A DNA stretch of 64,000 bases from positions 1 through 64,000 of the forward strand of contig NW_024468280.1 of NCBI RefSeq assembly GCF_002104995.1, in the 5' to 3' direction. The notes beneath the pieces are model-generated. The model was not told the DNA's origin. It saw only the letters and a program-made list of their open reading frames with translations, and searched no databases. A program made the position numbers and the translations under genes. This stretch comes from Linderina pennispora. Taxonomy: Eukaryota > Kickxellomycota > Kickxellomycetes > Kickxellales > Kickxellaceae. This document shows, one piece after another, positions 56,174 through 64,000 of this stretch (the stretch's first letter is position 1; the number at the start of each line of letters is the position of its first letter).

Positions 56174-57823
56174 CTAAAACCTTCTACAGTCCTCGCACAT
56201 ACTCAAATCACGTAGGTGCGACACATCGTTATTGTGTGCGCCTTCGCTGCACAATATCTGGTCGAATAGTTTGGCAACATAGTCCATATGCCTTGAGAAG
56301 ACGCGCTCGTGTTGCCACCTAAGTAGAGACGGGAGACGGGCAATAAACCATGCCACGCGCTCGACATACATGGGCTCCAGATCTAGCCATGTTGGCGCTA
56401 AGTTTAAAAACTCGAGTGACTTGCTGACCGGTGCGAGGCTGTTCTTTATCGATGGGCCTAGCACTGGAGTAGGGCCCAATTCGCGTTCGCTTGCGATATA
56501 AACCACGAGCTTTTTGAGCTTCGGCAGGCCAGAGAGCATGTCGATGATGGACACACTAAAGGAGGTTCTGGAAATATCAAGCTCTTCCAACATGCTGCAT
56601 CCGTATGTATCCTGTGGGAGTCTGATGTTGGACTCAGAGATAAGCACCAGGGTCCTCAGCGGCGATGGGGTTAAGAATATCGGAAGCGCCATGTCCGCGT
56701 TTCCAAGCAGTTCTGCATCTTCTGCCGACATATCCAGCACCAGCGACAGCAGCTTGGGCATCTTTGAGACATCGATACAGCTAGAGTTCAACCCTCTTTT
56801 AACTGCAAGGGAATTAAGCTGGTGGACAGGGAACATTGACAAAACCGTGAGTGCATCCAGCCTGTGGATGTGGATCTTGAGATCGGAGAGCCTTGGGAAC
56901 TCTGGCCAGTTCACAGCGCTGGCTTCCAGAGAGTCAAAGGGATCCTGGCCTTCGTAATTAAACAGAATGCTCAAATCCACAAGCTCCGTAAATTCGACTG
57001 GGCCGAGGATGCTGTCGTCGAAAAAGAGATCCTGCAGTGCCTGTCTTCCAATCCGATCGAGCGTTAGCGACTTGAGCGACCGAGCAAAGAATTTAGGGAA
57101 CACCGTGGTCGTGCTGTGCGGCCCCACACCGTACCTGAGCGATGTTAGCGTTTTAGGCAGCAAGTCGATTCCTAGTCCATGGGGGGCATCGGTTTCAAAA
57201 TCCAGCTCTGTAAGCGATCCAGCCCTCTCCTTGATGAAGTCCCCAATCAGCGGCTGGCCATAAATGCTGTCGAGGTAGACAACATAGCGTATACCACAGA
57301 CATTGGGCAGCGCATCGAGCAGTTTTCTGTTCAGGTCGGAAACTGCGCCATCTCGAAATGTCCCTGTCTGTTGCATATCATAGTGGTCGAATATGACTGT
57401 CAGATCACGGACTGCAGACCAGTGGGCATCAAAGAACCCGTACCTTGCCAGTCCGCTTATAATGCTGTCAGGGTCGGCCAGGTTGCCGAGGAATATAGTA
57501 AGCGACTTTGTCAAACTGGTTTGGCCATGGGCGATAATAAATGGGATATTGGAGCATGTTTCCAACGCGATCAACCTATCTGCTGCTGTCCCATCGTCAT
57601 TCTCGTTGCGGTCAAACAAATCTGGGCGGTCCTCGTATACATCGAATATGGCATATCGGCAGTACATCTCTGATCCAAGTCGCCTCCAGAGGCGATTGAC
57701 ACGCAGCAGAGGGAGCACAGACTTGTACGATGATATGTTGGTTAACGAGGGGTGGCGAATGGGCGCCAGAAATACTCCAAGTATACGGCGTATCACAACT
57801 GATGGGAGGTTTCCTGCAGACAT
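56174..57823 (-). CDS. F-box/LRR-like protein, fungal-specific family
   Basis: 549 residues from ATG 57823 (MSAGNLPSVVIRRILGVF). The N-terminal LPSVVIRRIL and LLRVNRLWRRLGSEMYCR have the look of an F-box, a Skp1-binding motif of ubiquitin ligases. The rest has many degenerate leucine-rich strands (for example LTELDF, LKSLTLDRI, LSDLKIHIHRL and LEELDISRT). Such F-box/LRR-like proteins form large families in early-diverging fungi. Substrate and partners unknown. The family call is moderate since no strict motif scores by eye. Confidence 0.65.
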   Translation of the reverse strand: MSAGNLPSVVIRRILGVFLAPIRHPSLTNISSYKSVLPLLRVNRLWRRLGSEMYCRYAIFDVYEDRPDLFDRNENDDGTAADRLIALETCSNIPFIIAHGQTSLTKSLTIFLGNLADPDSIISGLARYGFFDAHWSAVRDLTVIFDHYDMQQTGTFRDGAVSDLNRKLLDALPNVCGIRYVVYLDSIYGQPLIGDFIKERAGSLTELDFETDAPHGLGIDLLPKTLTSLRYGVGPHSTTTVFPKFFARSLKSLTLDRIGRQALQDLFFDDSILGPVEFTELVDLSILFNYEGQDPFDSLEASAVNWPEFPRLSDLKIHIHRLDALTVLSMFPVHQLNSLAVKRGLNSSCIDVSKMPKLLSLVLDMSAEDAELLGNADMALPIFLTPSPLRTLVLISESNIRLPQDTYGCSMLEELDISRTSFSVSIIDMLSGLPKLKKLVVYIASERELGPTPVLGPSIKNSLAPVSKSLEFLNLAPTWLDLEPMYVERVAWFIARLPSLLRWQHERVFSRHMDYVAKLFDQILCSEGAHNNDVSHLRDLSMCEDCRRF

Positions 57824-58542
57824 CAGCAATAATATCAGGTGGTGTAAGGGGAGATGGGATTTTCACAACATCAGCCACCGGCCGGAGCGTCCTTTTAGGC
57901 GGTGTCTGGCGTGAATCTGCAGCGACGGACTTTGTGGGATTTGCCTGAGCATTCGCCAGGCATGTATGTGAGCACAATCGCCATCACCGCCGCAACACTG
58001 GAGGCACATACCGGCCACCACCACCACTGCCACCACCAGCGCAGCAGTGCGCGGTTAAATCTGAGCAAACCCTGGCCCCGAATCATCGCAGATTATTTTT
58101 CAGGTCTGATCAAGGCCTGTGGAATTAGGCCTGGGTTCTGGCAGTTTTTTTGGGGGCGGAAAGGTCGACTTACGACACTCGGCGAGTGCCATATAAAAAT
58201 TCAGGCTCGAAAACCAGCACTGGCCGGCCAACTTTTCTCTTCTCTCTCCCTATTACTACTCTGGAAAAGCTGAGCAAACTTCCACAAACCATTTTATATT
58301 ATTATTTCTCCCTAGCCACTCGAGAACCACCCCACCCGCACGAGTGTGTCTGTTTTTCTTTCATTCTGTGCTCACCCTAATCACGTTTCCCTCTTTCAAT
58401 TTATTGCCTGGCCTCACTGACCAAAAAATATCAGCAGGTCCACCATCACACGCGCGTGCTCCGCTACAGACTGTTTTTAACCAGCCCTCCCTTCCAACAC
58501 CCAAACTCACCAGCGAGGAGAGCGCTCTTGGCTTGAAGGCAA
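57824..58542. other. Divergent intergenic region between the F-box-like gene and XPO1
   Basis: No gene seen. A CCACCACCACCACTGCCACC run lies near 58017-58036 and T/C-rich runs precede the XPO1 start. Confidence 0.45.
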
Positions 58543-61500
58543 ATGGAGGTAAGCCCTGCGTGGGAGGTCCAATATCTGCATCGTCCGACACTGCGTGTTT
58601 GTGACGACACATTGCTAACATCATTGATAATGTCCGCTTGTAGGCGATTCTTGACTTTAACCGCGACTTTGATGTCCCGCTGTTTGACCGCGTTGTTGAC
58701 GCGCTGTTCACCGGCAGAGGCGATGAGGTATGTGTTCCACTTGGTTCTATTTGTGCCAGGGAGAAAATCGCTTTTAGTTGTTTTTGTTGTGACAACAGTT
58801 TGCAGCTCAACCCTGGCCCGGCCCAACCCAACCCTATTCCACCTCCTGGCGATTGTTTTGATTAATAACCCACAGTTTGTGCGTGTAGCAAAAGATGGCC
58901 CAGCAGGTCCTGACCGAGTTCAAGGATCACGAGCTGGCATGGACCCGGGCAGATGGAATTCTGACAGTATCCAGCTCGGTGCAGTCAAAGTTCATTGCGC
59001 TGCAGGTGCTGGACAAGCTCATTCAGACACGGTGGAAGATTCTGCCTGCGGACCAGCGCAACGGCATCAAAAACTTTATTGTTGAAGTGATCCTGAAGAC
59101 AGCATCAACTGAGCAGTCGCTGCGCCAGAACCGGGTGTTCCTGAACAAGATCAATCTCAGTCTTGTCCAGATTCTGAAGCAGGAGTGGCCGCACAACTGG
59201 CCGTCGTTTATCCCAGAGATTGTGCAGACCAGCAGGTCGAACCTGTCGCTGTGCGAAAACAACATGGCGATCCTGAAGCTGCTCAGTGAGGAGGTGTTTG
59301 ACTTTTCGGCCGAGCAGATGACGCAGGCCAAGACGAGGAACCTCAAGCAGCAGATGTGCGGCGAGTTCAGCTCGATCTACACGCTCTGTAACGAGATCCT
59401 GCAGAAGGCGGTGCAGCCCAGCCTGATTAATGCTACGCTGGAGACACTGCTGCGATTCTTGAGCTGGGTCCCGCTCGGATACATCTTTGAGACAGACCTG
59501 ATCGACAACTTGTGCACACGCTTCCTGGGCCCAGAGATTACACGCAGCGTTACAATCAAGTGTCTGACTGAGATCGGCGGCTTGAGCGACGGCAGCGATC
59601 AGTATAACGCGCGCTTTGTGCAGCTGTTTACGATGGCGATTGCGGGTCTGCGCGAGATCATGGGGCCGAACCCGGACATGGCCTCCAGCTGGGATAGCTA
59701 TGGCGACGTTGAGCAGGGCTTTATTCAGAACATGGGCCTGTTCCTGACCAGCTACCTGACCACCCACTTGCGTTTGGTCGAGGCGCAGGCGCAGCGCGAC
59801 GACGTGATTCAGGCTCACCAGTACCTGCTGCTCATCTCCCAGATCGACGAGCGCGAGGTTTTCAAGGTCTGCCTTGAGTACTGGAACATGCTGGTGCGTG
59901 GGCTGTACGAGGACGGCCGTACTTCGTCGTTCAGCGGCTCCAGCGGGCTGCTGAACCTGGGCACCAACAGCAGCAATGGCAACACGGGATCACTTTCGTT
60001 TGAGCTCCGGCGCCAGATGTACTCCAAGGTCCTGACCGGCGTGCGCTACGTCATGATCGATCGCATGGCAAGACCCGAGGAGGTGCTTATTGTTGAGAAC
60101 GATGAGGGCGAGATTGTGCGTGAGTTCATCAAGGAGACAGATACGATCACGCTGTACAAGGCGCAGCGCGAGTGTCTGATCTACCTGACGCACCTGGACT
60201 CGCAGGACATGGAGAAGATCATGGTTGAGAAGCTGAGCAAGCAGATGGACGGCAGCGAGTGGTCGTGGAACAATCTGAACAAGCTGTGCTGGGCCATCGG
60301 CTCGATCTCGGGCTCGATGGGTGAGGACCAGGAGCGGCGGGTGCTGGTGATCATCATCAAGGACCTGCTGAGCCTGTGCGAGCTGAAGCGCGGCAAGGAC
60401 AACAAGGCGGTCGTGGCGTCGAATATTATGTATGTGGTCGGCCAGTACCCGCGGTTCCTGAAGGCGCACTGGAAGTTCCTGAAGACGGTCGCCAACAAGC
60501 TGTTTGAGTTTATGCACGAGCTGCACGAGGGTGTGCGCGACATGGCGTGCGACACGTTTGTGACGATTGCGCAAAAGTGCCGTCGCCACTTTATCGTGAA
60601 TCAGCCCGGCGAGGAGCGTCCATTTGTCGAGGACATCATCCTGAACCAGAACGCGATCACGTCGGATCTCGAGCCGCACCAGGTCAACCGGTTCAGCGAG
60701 GCCGTTGGCTACCTTATCAGCGCCCAGATCAACGCCGAGGCGCAGGCGGAGCTGATCACTGGGCTGATGGAGCCCTCCAATGCCATGTGGGACCAGCTGG
60801 TGACCCGCGCTAGCAGCAACATCAACGAGCTGCGCAACGTGGACCTTGTGAAGCAGCTGGGCAACATCCTGCGCACTAACGTGTCGGCGTGCGGCGCCAT
60901 TGGCAAGGGATTCATCAACCAGATTGGGCGCATCTACATGGACATGCTGGGCCTGTACAAGGCGGTGTCGGAGCTCATTTCGCAGTCGATTGCGCAGGGC
61001 GGCGAGATTGTGACGCGCCACGCCGACATTCGCGCCATGCGCACGATCAAGAAGGAGACGCTGCGTCTGGTCGACACGTACGTCAAGCACTGCGAGGGCG
61101 AGGTAATGGCGGTCAACACCAACATGGTTCCGCCGCTGCTCGAGGCCGTGCTGGCTGACTATGCGCAGAACGTGCCGCCTGCCCGCGACGCCGAGGTGCT
61201 GAAGACGATGAACACGATTGTCAACGAGCTGGGCAGTCTGATGACAGACAAGATCCCGATCATCTTTGACTCTCTGTTTGAGAGCACAATGGGCATGATC
61301 AACCAGGACTTCACCGAGTACCCGGAGCACCGTCTCGCTATCTACCAGCTGCTGCGCACGATCAACCAGAAGTGCTTCAACGCGACGCTGAACCTGCCGC
61401 CGCCACAGTTCCGGTTCATGGTGATGTCGGTGATGTGGGGCTTCAAGCACACGCTGCGCGACATTGCCGACATTGGGCTGACGATTGCCCTGGAGATGGT

Positions 61501-62017
61501 CAACAACTTCAACATCAGCGACCGCAACATCTCGAACGTGTTCTTCCAGACGTACTTTGTTGAGCTGCTGAACGAGGTCATTGTTGTGCTGACCGACAAC
61601 GACCACAAGAGCAGCTTCCGGCTCCAGTGCATGGTGCTGGCGCGCATGCTCCACCTGATCGAGTCGAACCAGGTTGCGGCGCCGCTGTTTGACCCGTCGA
61701 ACCCCGAGTTTGCCAACATGACCAACAGCCTGTTTGTGCGCCAGTCGCTGGCAGGCCTGCTGACGACGGCGTTCTCCAACCTGACGCAGCGCCAGATCGA
61801 GGTGTTTGTTGAGGGCCTGTTCAAGTTCAACGACGAGTTTGAAAAGTTCCGCACGCATGTGCGCGACTTCCTGATCCAGACCAAGGAGTTCGCCGGCGAC
61901 GTGGCCGACCTGTACCTGGAGGAGACAGAGCGCGAGCTCGAGGCCAAGAGGCAGGAGGAGAAGGAGAAGGCCAAGGCGATTCCGGGCATGATCAAGCCCA
62001 GCGAGATGGAGGAGTAG
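58543..62017 (+). CDS. XPO1: Exportin-1 (CRM1), nuclear export receptor
   Basis: Karyopherin that exports NES-bearing proteins and snRNA/ribosomal cargo with RanGTP. The model has three exons: 58543-58548 (ATG GAG only), 58644-58727 and 58889-62017. Introns are 95 and 161 nt (GTAAGC and GTATGT donors). Total 1072 residues, matching animal CRM1. Marks: FDVPLFDRVVDAL, QILKQEWPHNWPSFI (CRIME domain), NNMAILKLLSEEVFDFS, PLGYIFETDLI, ASNIMYVVGQYPRFLKAHWKFLK and DMACDTF. The NES-groove residue matching human Cys528 is Cys (C527, in DLLSLCELKRGKDN). It is intact, with large minus-strand open frames opposite that are only shadows. Confidence 0.97.
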
Positions 62018-62199
62018 ATGCGGCAGAGCCCAGGCTTCCCGGTCGTTGATCTTGATTCGATTTCCATTTTCTGTGATGAGTAAAATTTTCAAACTTTTTT
62101 TCGCTGGGAAAAGTTGCTGGTGTTGGGATCGCTGAGGGCGCGCGCTTCTTTTATTCCTGCTCAGCAAAATACCCTTCTATTTCAATTCATACAGCAGCA

Positions 62200-63066
62200 A
62201 TGGCAACACTCTACAAGACGGCAAAGACAGAATACAAGGACGTCGAGGACCTCATTGAGGAGAAGGACAAGCGCTCAAACATCAAGCAGCGCGTGCTGAT
62301 GGTGGCGAGCCGCGGCGTGACGTTCCGGCACCGGCACCTGATGAACGACCTGGAGGCTCTGCTGCCGCACTCGAAGAAGGAGTCCAAGGTCGAGGCGAAG
62401 CAGGACATGGACGTGCTAAACGAGCTGGCCGAGATCCACAACTGCAACAACGTGTTTTACTTTGAGGCGCGGAAGCACACTGACCTGTATTTGTGGATGT
62501 CGCGCGCTCCGTCGGGCCCGAGCTTCAAGTTCCACGTGCAGAACATCCACACGATGGACGAGCTGAAGATGACGGGCAACTGCCTGAAGGGCTCGCGGCC
62601 GATCCTGTCGTTTGACTCGAACTTTGATTCGCAGCCGCACCTGCAGCTGCTGAAGGAGGTGTTTACACAGACATTTGCTGTGCCGAAGGGCGCGCGCAAG
62701 AGCAAGCCGTTCTTTGACCACGTATACACGTTCAGCATTGTGGACAACCGCGTGTGGTTCCGCAACTTCCAGATTGTCGAGAAGGACCCGGAGACCGGCG
62801 GCGACATGGGGAAGGACGCGAAGCCGACGCTGGTCGAGATTGGGCCGCGGTTTGTGCTGAATCTGATCCGCATCTTTGAGGGCAGCTTTGGCGGACCGAC
62901 GCTGTACGAGAACCCAAGGTACATTTCGCCGACGGCTGTGCGCTCGGCTGTGCGCAACCAGAAGGCGACCAAGTATGATGCCCACCTGGCAGCCAAGCAG
63001 GAGCGCGAGGCGCGGCTCAAGGAGAACCCGCTGCCTGTGGATCCGCTCAAGGATGTGTTCAACTAG
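62200..63066 (+). CDS. BRX1: Ribosome biogenesis protein Brx1 (Brix domain)
   Basis: Nucleolar factor for assembly of the 60S subunit. Single exon, 288 residues. The Brix domain is recognised from IKQRVLMVASRGVTFRHRHLMNDLEALLPHSKKESK, NCNNVFYFEARKHTDLYLWM, GPSFKFHVQNIHTMDEL, CLKGSRPILSFDSNFD and ITP-like PTLVEIGPRFVLNLIRIFEGSFGG. The C-terminus is basic and ends PVDPLKDVFN. Starts 182 bp after the XPO1 stop on the same strand. Complete. Confidence 0.97.
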   Translation: MATLYKTAKTEYKDVEDLIEEKDKRSNIKQRVLMVASRGVTFRHRHLMNDLEALLPHSKKESKVEAKQDMDVLNELAEIHNCNNVFYFEARKHTDLYLWMSRAPSGPSFKFHVQNIHTMDELKMTGNCLKGSRPILSFDSNFDSQPHLQLLKEVFTQTFAVPKGARKSKPFFDHVYTFSIVDNRVWFRNFQIVEKDPETGGDMGKDAKPTLVEIGPRFVLNLIRIFEGSFGGPTLYENPRYISPTAVRSAVRNQKATKYDAHLAAKQEREARLKENPLPVDPLKDVFN

Positions 63067-63219
63067 GCGCTTCTACAATATATCGGTTCACCGAGCCTAG
63101 AGGGTATGTGTGGGAGGCAATGTTGGTTAAAAGATAGCGAATGTTGAGGGAAAAAGTACACTTAGAATTGGAAGTTTGAGAAAAGTAGAAAATAGGACAT
63201 TGGGAAAAGGCGGCCCGCT

Positions 63220-64000
63220 CTAGACGGTGGGCTTTGAGAAGCGGCGAAGACGGCGGGCCGGCGGGATCGGGCTGGCTGTGGCGCTACCGCCATTGGCGAC
63301 AGCGTTGATGTTATGCGCCAGCGCAACGCCGTTATGCGCCAGCGCAGCACCATTGTGTGCCAGCACGCTGGGGTTGAACACCGACGGGATAGGTGGCACC
63401 GCGTTGCTGTGCGCACTGGCTGCGGCAAACATCTTTCCACGGTTATAGTGCGACGCCCCGCTGACGGTGTTGCGGCGGGCCAGGCCGCTGCCTCCGCTGA
63501 TCGTGCGGCGACGGCTCAGGGTGCCAGCAGGCGAGCCGGTGATGTCAGCCATCTTGCTGTCGGGGTTGAAGTACCTCATGTCCGATGCCTCAAAATGGTA
63601 CTGCTTGACATGCACGAGCTCGTTGGTGCGCAGGTCCTCGAGCGCCTGCTTGGCGAGTCCGGGGCTGGTGAACCAAGCAATGGCACGGTTGCGGTTGAAC
63701 CACTTGATGCGCACAATGTTGTCGTCGCGCTTGTATGCAACAAAAAGCCTCTGCAGATCCGTGGTCTCGAGCGGGCACGGGAAGTCGTGCAGCTCGATGG
63801 TGACCTCGGGGCGGTACTTGTAGCGGATGTGCTCCTCGTCGAAGGCTGGGTACGGCGAACCGGTCTCAGACTGGTTGACCGAGGCCGTGGCAGACGTGGC
63901 GTTGGACCGCGGATGGTCGTACTTTTTGTTGAAGTCGGCGAGATCGCTGGGCTGGAACACGTAGTGCTTGGCTTTGGCCAGCTGGCTGGTGCTCAGATCG
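63220..64000 (-). CDS. R3HCC1-like RNA-binding protein, C-terminal part only
   Basis: Runs off the right edge, so the N-terminal part (where an R3H domain would lie) is not in the window. Visible is an RRM-like domain TIELHDFPCPLETTDLQRLF to NIVRIKWFNRNRAIAWFTS, the layout of the C-terminal domain of R3HCC1-type proteins (compare their EIYDFPP...KTEDL). After that comes a low-complexity tail with a near-tandem AHNGAALAHNGVALAHN and an arginine-rich end (RRLRRFSKPTV). Reading frame is open to the edge. Function in RNA metabolism is inferred from the domain. Confidence 0.6.
   Translation of the reverse strand, partial: DLSTSQLAKAKHYVFQPSDLADFNKKYDHPRSNATSATASVNQSETGSPYPAFDEEHIRYKYRPEVTIELHDFPCPLETTDLQRLFVAYKRDDNIVRIKWFNRNRAIAWFTSPGLAKQALEDLRTNELVHVKQYHFEASDMRYFNPDSKMADITGSPAGTLSRRRTISGGSGLARRNTVSGASHYNRGKMFAAASAHSNAVPPIPSVFNPSVLAHNGAALAHNGVALAHNINAVANGGSATASPIPPARRLRRFSKPTV

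Noticed and set aside
57824-57977. Upstream exon for the F-box-like gene
   Set aside because: A proline-rich minus-strand frame exists, but no splice arrangement improves the N-terminus over the ATG at 57823.
59990-62167. 725-codon minus-strand open frame opposite XPO1
   Set aside because: Arises from the GC-rich third positions of XPO1; rich in His/Arg/Leu/Val without motifs.

Overview
This window is compact nuclear DNA from a fungus, most likely an early-diverging lineage (a Kickxellomycotina/Zoopagomycota-type genome such as Coemansia would fit, but this is inference). The evidence is a set of clear fungal/opisthokont housekeeping genes, mostly intronless or with short introns (about 70-280 nt, GT/GC...AG, CTAAC-like branch points). 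Complex I (NDUFS6) and RAB2 are present, which argues against budding and fission yeasts, and there is a FunK1-type fungal kinase. About 29 protein genes are supported. No rRNA, tRNA or CRISPR was recognised.

Layout: 1-0.9 kb, 3' part of a PP2A B56 regulatory subunit (minus). 3.8-6.2 kb, a FunK1-like kinase flanked by a small inverted repeat. 8.4-11.6 kb, V-ATPase subunit A (VMA1) interrupted by an intein whose homing endonuclease has lost both catalytic aspartates. 12-19 kb, a dense run: proteasome RPT1, a USP36-like deubiquitinase, NDUFS6, RAB2, SmD2 and RPL23. 19.6-22.5 kb, a tandem pair of ER thioredoxin-like membrane proteins, one with its CxxC lost. 22.5-33 kb, proteasome RPN8, a peroxisomal 4CL-like acyl-CoA synthetase, a kelch membrane protein and an FG nucleoporin. 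35-47 kb, a TPX2-like gene, two divergent mitochondrial RRM paralogues, a YDJ1-type DnaJ, COX5, a USP10/Ubp3-like deubiquitinase and SPT16. 47-51 kb, a gene-poor stretch with a Fanzor (eukaryotic TnpB-type RNA-guided nuclease) gene interrupted by two in-frame TAG codons. 51.7-54 kb, a divergent dioxygenase/HD-oxygenase pair matching bacterial PhnY/PhnZ of 2-aminoethylphosphonate breakdown. 54.4-55.7 kb, two facing secreted repeat proteins. 56-64 kb, an F-box/LRR-like gene, exportin-1, BRX1 and the end of an R3HCC1-like RNA-binding gene.

The housekeeping genes fall into recurring themes (two proteasome subunits, two deubiquitinases, two respiratory-chain subunits, nuclear transport, ribosome and spliceosome parts), but nothing suggests co-regulation beyond ordinary neighbourhood. 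The accessory content is the intein, Fanzor, PhnY/PhnZ pair, secreted repeat proteins and dispersed repeats. Most of it lies in three AT-richer gene-poor islands (2.3-8.4, 33-35 and 47-57 kb); the intein sits inside a housekeeping gene. A cluster of single-base frameshifts between about 36.5 and 38.9 kb, in otherwise well-conserved genes, looks more like local sequence error than gene death.
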